Below are positions 11,089-24,288 of a DNA stretch of 64,000 nucleotides, piece after piece. This DNA comes from Auanema rhodensis (lineage: Eukaryota > Nematoda > Chromadorea > Rhabditida > Rhabditidae). The notes beneath the pieces were generated by a model. The model worked only from the letters and a program-made list of their open reading frames with translations, had not been told where the DNA came from and ran no database searches. The translations under genes and the position numbers were made by a program. The DNA is taken from assembly GCA_964057225.1 (NCBI GenBank), contig OZ059897.1, positions 22,258,001-22,322,000 of the forward strand, read 5' to 3'. Every line of letters begins with the position of its first letter. Position 1 is the first letter of the stretch.

Positions 11089-11792
11089 TAATTAAATGTA
11101 CACGTGATGTGCACTTGGTATGTAACTCGCTTCACGTGAAAGATAAAGAGATGCGGTTTTCAAAATTAGATTCCCCATGTCCATATTAGTCTAAAAACAA
11201 ATTTTTATTGATATTGCTTCATGGTAACCATGACTTTGAAATTTACGTGAACTTTAATTTATGCTAATTAAATGTACACGTGATGTGCACTTGGTATGTA
11301 ACTCGCTTCACGTGAAAGATAAAGAGATGCGGTTTTCAAAATTAGATTCCCCATGTCCATATTAGTCTAAAAACAAATTTTTATTGATATTGGTTCATGG
11401 TAACTATGACTTTGAAATTTACGTGAACTTTAATTTATGCTAATTAAATGTACACGTGATGTGCACTAGGTATGTAACTCGCTTCACGTGAAAGATAAAG
11501 AGATGCGGTTTTCAAAATTAGATTCCCCATGTCCATATTAGTCTAAAAACAAATTTTTATTGATATTGGTGCATGGTAACCATGACTTTGAAATTTACGT
11601 GAACTTTAATTTATGCTAATTAAATGTACACGTGATGTGCACTTGGTATGTAACTCGCTTCACGTGAAAGATAAAGAGATGCGGTTTTCAAAATTAGATT
11701 CCCCATGTCCATATTAGTCTAAAAACAAATTTTTATCAATATTGGTTCATGGTAACCATGACTTTGAAATTTACGTGAACTTTAATTTATGC

Positions 11793-13376
11793 TAATTAAA
11801 TGTACACGTGATGTGCACTTGGTATGTAACTCGCTTCACGTGAAAGATAAAAAGATGCGGTTTTCAAAATTAGATTCCCCATGTCCATATTAGTCTAAAA
11901 ACAAATTTTTATTGATATTGCTTCATGGTAACCATGACTTTGAAATTTACGTGAACTTTAATTTATGCTAATTAAATGTACACGTGATGTGCACTTGGTA
12001 TGTAACTCGCTTCATGTGAAAGATAAAGAGATGCGGTTTTCAAAATTAGATTCCCCATGTCCATATTAGTCTAAAAACAAATTTTTATTGATATTGGTTC
12101 ATGGTAACCATGACTTTGAAATTTACGTGAACTTTAATTTATGCTAATTAAATGTACACGTGATGTGCACTTGGTATGTAACTCGCTTCACGTGAAAGAT
12201 AAAGAGATGCGGTTTTCAACATTAGATTCCCCATGTCCATATTAGTCTAAAAACAAATTTTTATTGATATTAGTTCATGGTAACCATGACTTTGAAATTT
12301 ACGTGAACTTTAATTTATGCTCATTAAATGTACACGTGATGTGCACTTGGTATGTAACTCGCTTCACGTAAAAGATGAAGAGATGCGGTTTTCAAAATTA
12401 GATTCCCCATGTCCATATTAGTCTAAAAACAAATTTTTATTGATATTGGTTCATGGTAACCATGACTTTGAAATTTACGTGAACTTTAATTTATGCTAAT
12501 TAAATGTACACGTGATGTGCACTTGGTATGTAACTCGCTTCACGTGAAAGATAAAGAGATGCGGTTTTCAAAATTAGATTCCCCATGTCCATATTAGTCT
12601 TAAAACAAATTTTTATTGATATTGGTTCATGGTAACCATGACTTTGAAATTTACGTGAACTTTAATTTATGCTAATTAAATGTACACGTGATGTGCACTT
12701 GGTATGTAACTCGCTTCACGTGAAAGATAAAGAGATGCGGTTTTCAAAATTAGATTCCCCATGTCCATATTAGTCTAAAAACAAATTTTTATTGATATTA
12801 GTTCATGGTAACCATGACTTTGAAATTTACGTGAACTTTAATTTATGCTCATTAAATGTACACGTGATGTGCACTTGGTATGTAACTCGCTTCACGTAAA
12901 AGATGAAGAGATGCGGTTTTCAAAATTAGATTCCCCATGTCCATATTAGTCTAAAAACAAATTTTTATTGATATTGGTGCATGGTAACCATGACTTTGAA
13001 ATTTACGTGAACTTTAATTTATGCTAATTAAATGTACACGTGATGTGCACTTGGTATGTAACTCGCTTCACGTGAAAGATAAAAAGATGCGGTTTTCAAA
13101 ATTAGATTCCCCATGTCCATATTAGTCTAAAAACAAATTTTTATTGATATTGCTTCATGGTAACCATGACTTTGAAATTTACGTGAACTTTAATTTATGC
13201 TAATTAAATGTACACGTGATGTGCACTTGGTATGTAACTCGCTTCATGTGAAAGATAAAGAGATGCGGTTTTCAAAATTAGATTCCCCATGTCCATATTA
13301 GTCTAAAAACAAATTTTTATTGATATTGGTTCATGGTAACCATGACTTTGAAATTTACGTGAACTTTAATTTATGC
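11793..13376. repeat. Nested duplication: [A60,C129][T47] pair repeated at seven monomers
   Basis: The pair at 11793-12144 (AAAAAGATG with TTGCTTC, then CATGTGAAAG) recurs at 13025-13376, 1232 bp away. Inside, the pair [A128][C2,A50,G57] at 12145-12496 recurs at 12673-13024, 528 bp away, split by one T105 monomer. Two duplication events of three and seven monomers explain the block. Confidence 0.8.
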
Positions 13377-13904
13377 TAATTAAATGTACACGTGATGTGC
13401 ACTTGGTATGTAACTCGCTTCACGTGAAAGATAAAGAGATGCGGTTTTCAAAATTAGATTCCCCATGTCCATATTAGTCTAAAAACAAATTTTTATTGAT
13501 ATTGGTGCATGGTAACCATGACTTTGAAATTTACGTGAACTTTAATTTATGCTAATTAAATGTACACGTGATGTGCACTTGGTATGTAACTCGCTTCACG
13601 TGAAAGATAAAGAGATGCGGTTTTCAAAATTAGATTCCCCATGTCCATATTAGTCTAAAAACAAATTTTTATTGATATTGGTTCATGGTAACCATGACTT
13701 TGAAATTTACGTGAACTTTAATTTATGCTAATTAAATGTACACGTGATGTGCACTTGGTATGTAACTCGCTTCACGTGAAAGATAAAGAGATGCGGTTTT
13801 CAAAATTAGATTCCCCATGTCCATATTAGTCTAAAAACAAATTTTTATTGATATTGGTTCATGGTAACCATGACTTTGAAATTTACGTGAACTTTAATTT
13901 ATGC

Positions 13905-14960
13905 TAATTAAATGTACACGTGATGTGCACTTGGTATGTAACTCGCTTCACGTGAAAGATAAAGAGATGCGGTTTTCAAAATTAGATTCCCCATGTCCAT
14001 ATTAGTCTAAAAACAAATTTTTATTGATAATGGTGCATGGTAACCATGACTTTGAAATTTACGTGAACTTTAATTTATGCTAATTAAATGTACACGTGAT
14101 GTGCACTTGGTATGTAACTCGCTTCACGTGAAAGATAAAGAGATGCGGTTTTCAAAATTAGATTCCCCATGTCCATATTAGTCTAAAAACAAATTTTTAT
14201 TGATATTGGTTCATGGTAACCATGACTTTGAAATTTACGTGAACTTTAATTTATGCTAATTAAATGTACACGTGATGTGCACTTGGTATGTAACTCGCTT
14301 CACGTGAAAGATAAAGAGATGCGGTTTTCAAAATTAGATTCCCCATGTCCATATTAGTCTAAAAACAAATTTTTATTGATATGTGTTCATGGTAACCATG
14401 ACTTTGAAATTTACGTGAACTTTAATTTATGCTAATTAAATGTACACGTGATGTGCACTTGGTATGTAACTCGCTTCACGTGAAAGATAAAGAGATGCGG
14501 TTTTCAAAATTAGATTCCCCATGTCCATATTAGTCTAAAAACAAATTTTTATTGATATTGGTGCATGGTAACCATGACTTTGAAATTTACGTGAACTTTA
14601 ATTTATGCTAATTAAATGTACACGTGATGTGCACTTGGTATGTAACTCGCTTCACGTGAAAGATAAAGAGATGCGGTTTTCAAAATTAGATTCCCCATGT
14701 CCATATTAGTCTAAAAACAAATTTTTATTGATATTGGTTCATGGTAACCATGACTTTGAAATTTACGTGAACTTTAATTTATGCTAATTAAATGTACACG
14801 TGATGTGCACTTGGTATGTAACTCGCTTCACGTGAAAGATAAAGAGATGCGGTTTTCAAAATTAGATTCCCCATGTCCATATTAGTCTAAAAACAAATTT
14901 TTATTGATATGTGTTCATGGTAACCATGACTTTGAAATTTACGTGAACTTTAATTTATGC
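13905..14960. repeat. Three-monomer tandem duplication [G131][consensus][G127,T128]
   Basis: The rare double change giving GATATGTGTTC occurs only in the monomers starting 14257 and 14785, exactly 528 bp apart, each two monomers after a G131 monomer. The first copy adds A126 (GATAATGG). Confidence 0.85.
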
Positions 14961-17900
14961 TAATTAAATGTACACGTGATGTGCACTTGGTATGTAACTC
15001 GCTTCACGTGAAAGATAAAGAGATGCGGTTTTCAAAATTAGATTCCCCATGTCCATATTAGTCTAAAAACAAATTTTTATTGATATTGGTTCATGGTAAC
15101 CATGACTTTGAAATTTACGTGAACTTTAATTTATGCTAATTAAATGTACACGTGATGTGCACTTGGTATGTAACTCGCTTCACGTGAAAGATAAAGAGAT
15201 GCGGTTTTCAAAATTAGATTCCCCATGTCCATATTAGTCTAAAAACAAATTTTTATTGATATTGCTTCATGGTAACCATGACTTTGAAATTTACGTGAAC
15301 TTTAATTTATGCTAATTAAATGTACACGTGATGTGCACTTGGTATGTAACTCGCTTCACGTGAAAGATAAAGAGATGCGGTTTTCAAAATTAGATTCCCC
15401 ATGTCCATATTAGTCTAAAAACAAATTTTTATTGATATTGGTTCATGGTAACCATGACTTTGAAATTTACGTGAACTTTAATTTATGCTAATTAAATGTA
15501 CACGTGATGTGCACTTGGTATGTAACTCGCTTCACGTGAAAGATAAAGAGATGCGGTTTTAAAAATTAGATTCCCCATGTCCATATTAGTCTTAAAACAA
15601 ATTTTTATTGATATTGGTTCATGGTAACCATGACCTTGAAATTTACGTGAACTTTAATTTATGCTAATTAAATGTACACGTGATGTGCACTTGGTATGTA
15701 ACTCGCTTCACGTGAAAGATAAAGAGATGCGGTTTTCAAAATTAGATTCCCCATGTCCATATTAGTCTAAAAACAAATTTTTATTGATATTAGTTCATGG
15801 TAACCATGACTTTGAAATTTACGTGAACTTTAATTTATGCTCATTAAATGTACACGTGATGTGCACTTGGTATGTAACTCGCTTCACGTAAAAGATGAAG
15901 AGATGCGGTTTTCAAAATTAGATTCCCCATGTCCATATTAGTCTAAAAACAAATTTTTATTGATATTGGTGCATGGTAACCATGACTTTGAAATTTACGT
16001 GAACTTTAATTTATGCTAATTAAATGTACACGTGATGTGCACTAGGTATGTAACTCGCTTCACGTGAAAGATAAAGAGATGCGGTTTTCAAAATTAGATT
16101 CCCCATGTCCATATTAGTCTAAAAACAAATTTTTATTGATATTGGTGCATAGTAACCATGACTTTGAAATTTACGTGAACTTTAATTTATGCTAATTAAA
16201 TGTACACGTGATGTGCACTTGGTATGTAACTCGCTTCACGTGAAAGATAAAGAGATGCGGTTTTCAAAATTAGATTCCCCATGTCCATATTAGTCTAAAA
16301 ACAAATTTTTATTGATATTGGTTCATGGTAACCATGACTTTGAAATTTACGTGAACTTTAATTTATGCTAATTAAATGTACACGTGATGTGCACTTGGTA
16401 TGTAACTCGCTTCACGTGAAAGATAAAGAGATGCGGTTTTCAAAATTAGATTCCCCATGTCCATATTAGTCTAAAAACAAATTTTTATTGATATTGGTTC
16501 ATGGTAACCATGACTTTGAAATTTACGTGAACTTTAATTTATGCTAATTAAATGTACACGTGATGTGCACTTGGTATGTAACTCGCTTCACGTGAAAGAT
16601 AAAGAGATGCGGTTTTCAAAATTAGATTCCCCATGTCCATATTAGTCTAAAAACAAATTTTTATTGATATTGCTTCATGGTAACCATGACTTTGAAATTT
16701 ACGTGAACTTTAATTTATGCTAATTAAATGTACACGTGATGTGCACTTGGTATGTAACTCGCTTCACGTGAAAGATAAAGAGATGCGGTTTTCAAAATTA
16801 GATTCCCCATGTCCATATTAGTCTAAAAACAAATTTTTATTGATATTGGTGCATGGTAACCATGACTTTGAATTTTACGTGAACTTTAATTTATGCTAAT
16901 TAAATGTACACGTGATGTGCACTTGGTATGTAACTCGCTTCACGTGAAAGATAAAGAGATGCGGTTCTCAATATTAGATTCCCCATGTCCATATTAGTCT
17001 AAAAACAAATTTTTATTGATATTGGTTCATGGTAACCATGACTTTGAAATTTACGTGAACTTTAATTTATGCTAATTAAATGTACACGTGATGTGCACTT
17101 GGTATGTAACTCGCTTCACGTGAAAGATAAAGAGATGCGGTTTTCAAAATTAGATTCCCCATGTCCATATTAGTCTAAAAACAAATTTTTATTGATATTG
17201 GTTCATGGTAACCATGACTTTGAAATTTACGTGAACTTTAATTTATGCTAATTAAATGTACACGTGATGTGCATTTGGTATGTAACTCGCTTCACGTGAA
17301 AGATAAAGAGATGCTGTTTTCAAAATTAGATTCCCCATGTCCATATTAGTCTAAAAACAAATTTTTATTGATATTGGTGCATGGTAACCATGACTTTGAA
17401 ATTTACGTGAACTTTAATTTATGCTAATTAAATGTACACGTGATGTGCACTTGGTATGTAACTCGCTTCACGTGAAAGATGAAGAGATGCGGTTTTCAGA
17501 ATTAGATTCCCCATGTCCATATTAGTCTAAAAACAAATTTTTATTGATATTGGTGCATGGTAACCATGACTTTGAAATTTACGTGAACTTTAATTTATGC
17601 TAATTAAATGTACACGTGATGTGCACTTGGTATGTAACTCGCTTCACGTGAAAGATAAAAAGATGCGGTTTTCAAAATTAGATTCCCCATGTCCATATTA
17701 GTCTAAAAACAAATTTTTATTGATATTGGTTCATGGTAACCATGACTTTGAAATTTACGTGAACTTTAATTTATGCTAATTAAATGTACACGTGATGTGC
17801 ACTTGGTATGTAACTCGCTTCACGTGAAAGATAAAGAGATGCGGTTTTCAAAATTAGATTCCCCATGTCCATATTAGTCTTAAAACAAATTTTTATTGAT

Positions 17901-19712
17901 ATTGGTTCATGGTAACCATGACTTTGAAATTTACGTGAACTTTAATTTATGCTAATTAAATGTACACGTGATGTGCACTTGGTATGTAACTCGCTTCACG
18001 TGAAAGATAAAGAGATGCGGTTTTCAAAATTAGATTCCCCATGTCCATATTAGTCTAAAAACAAATTTTTATTGATATTGCTTCATGGTAACCATGACTT
18101 TGAAATTTACGTGAACTTTAATTTATGCTAATTAAATGTACACGTGATGTGCACTTGGTATGTAACTCGCTTCACGTGAAAGATAAAGAGATGCGGTTTT
18201 CAAAATTAGATTCCCCATGTCCATATTAGTCTAAAAACAAATTTTTATTGATATTGGTGCATGGTAACCATGACTTTGAATTTTACGTGAACTTTAATTT
18301 ATGCTAATTAAATGTACACGTGATGTGCACTTGGTATGTAACTCGCTTCACGTGAAAGATAAAGAGATGCGGTTTTCAATATTAGATTCCCCATGTCCAT
18401 ATTAGTCTAAAAACAAATTTTTATTGATATTGGTTCATGGTAACCATGACTTTGAAATTTACGTGAACTTTAATTTATGCTAATTAAATGTACACGTGAT
18501 GTGCACTTGGTATGTAACTCGCTTCACGTGAAAGATAAAGAGATGCGGTTTTCAAAATTAGATTCCCCATGTCCATATTAGTCTAAAAACAAATTTTTAT
18601 TGATATTGGTGCATGGTAACCATGACTTTGAAATTTACGTGAACTTTAATTTATGCTAATTAAATGTACACGTGATGTGCACTTGGTATGTAACTCGCTT
18701 CACGTGAAAGATAAAGAGATGCGGTTTTCAAAATTAGATTCCCCATGTCCATATTAGTCTAAAAACAAATTTTTATTGATATTGGTTCATGGTAACCATG
18801 ACTTTGAAATTTACGTGAACTTTAATTTATGCTAATTAAATGTACACGTGATGTGCATTTGGTATGTAACTCGCTTCACGTGAAAGATAAAGAGATGCGG
18901 TTTTCAAAATTAGATTCCCCATGTCCATATTAGTCTAAAAACAAATTTTTATTGATATTGGTGCATGGTAACCATGACTTTGAAATTTACGTGAACTTTA
19001 ATTTATGCTAATTAAATGTACACGTGATGTGCACTTGGTATGTAACTCGCTTCACGTGAAAGATGAAGAGATGCGGTTTTCAAAATTAGATTCCCCATGT
19101 CCATATTAGTCTAAAAACAAATTTTTATTGATATTGGTTCATGGTAACCATGACTTTGAAATTTACGTGAACTTTAATTTATGCTAATTAAATGTACACG
19201 TGATGTGCATTTGGTATGTAACTCGCTTCACGTGAAAGATAAAGAGATGCGGTTTTCAAAATTAGATTCCCCATGTCCATATTAGTCTAAAAACAAATTT
19301 TTATTGATATTGGTGCATGGTAACCATGACTTTGAAATTTACGTGAACTTTAATTTATGCTAATTAAATGTACACGTGATGTGCACTTGGTATGTAACTC
19401 GCTTCACGTGAAAGATGAAGAGATGCGGTTTTCAGAATTAGATTCCCCATGTCCATATTAGTCTAAAAACAAATTTTTATTGATATTGGTGCATGGTAAC
19501 CATGACTTTGAAATTTACGTGAACTTTAATTTATGCTAATTAAATGTACACGTGATGTGCACTTGGTATGTAACTCGCTTCACGTGAAAGATAAAAAGAT
19601 GCGGTTTTCAAAATTAGATTCCCCATGTCCATATTAGTCTAAAAACAAATTTTTATTGATATTGCTTCATGGTAACCATGACTTTGAAATTTACGTGAAC
19701 TTTAATTTATGC
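14961..19712. repeat. 27-monomer segmental duplication, copy 1
   Basis: This 4752-bp block matches 22529-27280 monomer by monomer at an offset of 7568 bp (43 monomers). Shared markers include C147 with T105 (15489), A128 (15665), C2/A50/G57 (15841), A28/A135 (16017), T153 (16721), C71/T76 (16897), G57/G75 (17425), A60 (17601), T105 (17777), T76 (18305), T26 (18833, 19185) and A60/C129 (19537). Private differences seen here are A73 near 15561 and T67 near 17315. The match ends at both sides: 14785 carries GTGT where 22353 carries A60/C129. Confidence 0.88.
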
Positions 19713-22700
19713 TAATTAAATGTACACGTGATGTGCACTTGGTATGTAACTCGCTTCACGTGAAAGATAAAGAGATGCGGTTTTCAAAATTAGATTCCCC
19801 ATGTCCATATTAGTCTAAAAACAAATTTTTATTGATATTGGTTCATGGTAACCATGACTTTGAAATTTACGTGAACTTTAATTTATGCTAATTAAATGTA
19901 CACGTGATGTGCACTTGGTATGTAACTCGCTTCACGTGAAAGATAAAGAGATGCGGTTTTCAAAATTAGATTCCCCATGTCCATATTAGTCTAAAAACAA
20001 ATTTTTATTGATATTGCTTCATGGTAACCATGACTTTGAAATTTACGTGAACTTTAATTTATGCTAATTAAATGTACACGTGATGTGCACTTGGTATGTA
20101 ACTCGCTTCACGTGAAAGATAAAGAGATGCGGTTTTCAAAATTAGATTCCCCATGTCCATATTAGTCTAAAAACAAATTTTTATTGATATTGGTTCATGG
20201 TAACCATGACTTTGAAATTTACGTGAACTTTAATTTATGCTAATTAAATGTACACGTGATGTGCACTTGGTATGTAACTCGCTTCACGTGAAAGATAAAG
20301 AGATGCGGTTTTCAAAATTAGATTCCCCATGTCCATATTAGTCTTAAAACAAATTTTTATTGATATTGGTTCATGGTAACCATGACCTTGAAATTTACGT
20401 GAACTTTAATTTATGCTAATTAAATGTACACGTGATGTGCACTTGGTATGTAACTCGCTTCACGTGAAAGATAAAGAGATGCGGTTTTCAAAATTAGATT
20501 CCCCATGTCCATATTAGTCTAAAAACAAATTTTTATTGATATTAGTTCATGGTAACCATGACTTTGAAATTTACGTGAACTTTAATTTATGCTCATTAAA
20601 TGTACACGTGATGTGCACTTGGTATGTAACTCGCTTCACGTAAAAGATGAAGAGATGCGGTTTTCAAAATTAGATTCCCCATGTCCATATTAGTCTAAAA
20701 ACAAATTTTTATTGATATTGGTGCATGGTAACCATGACTTTGAAATTTACGTGAACTTTAATTTATGCTAATTAAATGTACACGTGATGTGCACTAGGTA
20801 TGTAACTCGCTTCACGTGAAAGATAAAGAGATGCGGTTTTCAAAATTAGATTCCCCATGTCCATATTAGTCTAAAAACAAATTTTTATTGATATTGGTGC
20901 ATAGTAACCATGACTTTGAAATTTACGTGAACTTTAATTTATGCTAATTAAATGTACACGTGATGTGCACTTGGTATGTAACTCGCTTCACGTGAAAGAT
21001 AAAGAGATGCGGTTTTCAAAATTAGATTCCCCATGTCCATATTAGTCTAAAAACAAATTTTTATTGATATTGGTTCATGGTAACCATGACTTTGAAATTT
21101 ACGTGAACTTTAATTTATGCTAATTAAATGTACACGTGATGTGCACTTGGTATGTAACTCGCTTCACGTGAAAGATAAAGAGATGCGGTTTTCAAAATTA
21201 GATTCCCCATGTCCATATTAGTCTAAAAACAAATTTTTATTGATATTGGTTCATGGTAACCATGACTTTGAAATTTACGTGAACTTTAATTTATGCTAAT
21301 TAAATGTACACGTGATGTGCACTTGGTATGTAACTCGCTTCACGTGAAAGATAAAGAGATGCGGTTTTCAAAATTAGATTCCCCATGTCCATATTAGTCT
21401 AAAAACAAATTTTTATTGATATTGCTTCATGGTAACCATGACTTTGAAATTTACGTGAACTTTAATTTATGCTAATTAAATATACACGTGATGTGCACTT
21501 GGTATGTAACTCGCTTCACGTGAAAGATAAAGAGATGCGGTTTTCAAAATTAGATTTCCCATGTCCATATTAGTCTAAAAACAAATTTTTATTGATATTG
21601 GTTCATGGTAACCATGACTTTGAAATTTACGTGAACTTTAATTTATGCTAATTAAATGTACACGTGATGTGCATTTGGTATGTAACTCGCTTCACGTGAA
21701 AGATAAAGAGATGCGGTTTTCAAAATTAGATTCCCCATGTCCATATTAGTCTAAAAACAAATTTTTATTGATATTGGTGCATGGTAACCATGACTTTGAA
21801 ATTTACGTGAACTTTAATTTATGCTAATTAAATGTACACGTGATGTGCACTTGGTATGTAACTCGCTTCACGTGAAAGATGAAGAGATGCGGTTTTCAAA
21901 ATTAGATTCCCCATGTCCATATTAGTCTAAAAACAAATTTTTATTGATATTGGTTCATGGTAACCATGACTTTGAAATTTACGTGAACTTTAATTTATGC
22001 TAATTAAATGTACACGTGATGTGCATTTGGTATGTAACTCGCTTCACGTGAAAGATAAAGAGATGCGGTTTTCAAAATTAGATTCCCCATGTCCATATTA
22101 GTCTAAAAACAAATTTTTATTGATATTGGTGCATGGTAACCATGACTTTGAAATTTACGTGAACTTTAATTTATGCTAATTAAATGTACACGTGATGTGC
22201 ACTTGGTATGTAACTCGCTTCACGTGAAAGATGAAGAGATGCGGTTTTCAGAATTAGATTCCCCATGTCCATATTAGTCTAAAAACAAATTTTTATTGAT
22301 ATTGGTGCATGGTAACCATGACTTTGAAATTTACGTGAACTTTAATTTATGCTAATTAAATGTACACGTGATGTGCACTTGGTATGTAACTCGCTTCACG
22401 TGAAAGATAAAAAGATGCGGTTTTCAAAATTAGATTCCCCATGTCCATATTAGTCTAAAAACAAATTTTTATTGATATTGCTTCATGGTAACCATGACTT
22501 TGAAATTTACGTGAACTTTAATTTATGCTAATTAAATGTACACGTGATGTGCACTTGGTATGTAACTCGCTTCACGTGAAAGATAAAGAGATGCGGTTTT
22601 CAAAATTAGATTCCCCATGTCCATATTAGTCTAAAAACAAATTTTTATTGATATTGGTTCATGGTAACCATGACTTTGAAATTTACGTGAACTTTAATTT

Positions 22701-24288
22701 ATGCTAATTAAATGTACACGTGATGTGCACTTGGTATGTAACTCGCTTCACGTGAAAGATAAAGAGATGCGGTTTTCAAAATTAGATTCCCCATGTCCAT
22801 ATTAGTCTAAAAACAAATTTTTATTGATATTGCTTCATGGTAACCATGACTTTGAAATTTACGTGAACTTTAATTTATGCTAATTAAATGTACACGTGAT
22901 GTGCACTTGGTATGTAACTCGCTTCACGTGAAAGATAAAGAGATGCGGTTTTCAAAATTAGATTCCCCATGTCCATATTAGTCTAAAAACAAATTTTTAT
23001 TGATATTGGTTCATGGTAACCATGACTTTGAAATTTACGTGAACTTTAATTTATGCTAATTAAATGTACACGTGATGTGCACTTGGTATGTAACTCGCTT
23101 CACGTGAAAGATAAAGAGATGCGGTTTTCAAAATTAGATTCCCCATGTCCATATTAGTCTTAAAACAAATTTTTATTGATATTGGTTCATGGTAACCATG
23201 ACCTTGAAATTTACGTGAACTTTAATTTATGCTAATTAAATGTACACGTGATGTGCACTTGGTATGTAACTCGCTTCACGTGAAAGATAAAGAGATGCGG
23301 TTTTCAAAATTAGATTCCCCATGTCCATATTAGTCTAAAAACAAATTTTTATTGATATTAGTTCATGGTAACCATGACTTTGAAATTTACGTGAACTTTA
23401 ATTTATGCTCATTAAATGTACACGTGATGTGCACTTGGTATGTAACTCGCTTCACGTAAAAGATGAAGAGATGCGGTTTTCAAAATTAGATTCCCCATGT
23501 CCATATTAGTCTAAAAACAAATTTTTATTGATATTGGTGCATGGTAACCATGACTTTGAAATTTACGTGAACTTTAATTTATGCTAATTAAATGTACACG
23601 TGATGTGCACTAGGTATGTAACTCGCTTCACGTGAAAGATAAAGAGATGCGGTTTTCAAAATTAGATTCCCCATGTCCATATTAGTCTAAAAACAAATTT
23701 TTATTGATATTGGTGCATAGTAACCATGACTTTGAAATTTACGTGAACTTTAATTTATGCTAATTAAATGTACACGTGATGTGCACTTGGTATGTAACTC
23801 GCTTCACGTGAAAGATAAAGAGATGCGGTTTTCAAAATTAGATTCCCCATGTCCATATTAGTCTAAAAACAAATTTTTATTGATATTGGTTCATGGTAAC
23901 CATGACTTTGAAATTTACGTGAACTTTAATTTATGCTAATTAAATGTACACGTGATGTGCACTTGGTATGTAACTCGCTTCACGTGAAAGATAAAGAGAT
24001 GCGGTTTTCAAAATTAGATTCCCCATGTCCATATTAGTCTAAAAACAAATTTTTATTGATATTGGTTCATGGTAACCATGACTTTGAAATTTACGTGAAC
24101 TTTAATTTATGCTAATTAAATGTACACGTGATGTGCACTTGGTATGTAACTCGCTTCACGTGAAAGATAAAGAGATGCGGTTTTCAAAATTAGATTCCCC
24201 ATGTCCATATTAGTCTAAAAACAAATTTTTATTGATATTGCTTCATGGTAACCATGACTTTGAAATTTACGTGAACTTTAATTTATGC
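18657..24288. repeat. 16-monomer HOR (2816 bp), two units
   Basis: Units 18657-21472 and 21473-24288 align monomer for monomer. Check points at exactly 2816 bp: G75 at 19435 and 22251, C147 at about 20387 and 23203, A135 at 20903 and 23719, C2 monomers at 20593 and 23409. Fifteen of sixteen positions match; the first monomer of unit 2 (21473) differs, carrying A10 (AAATATACAC) and T85. Confidence 0.88.
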
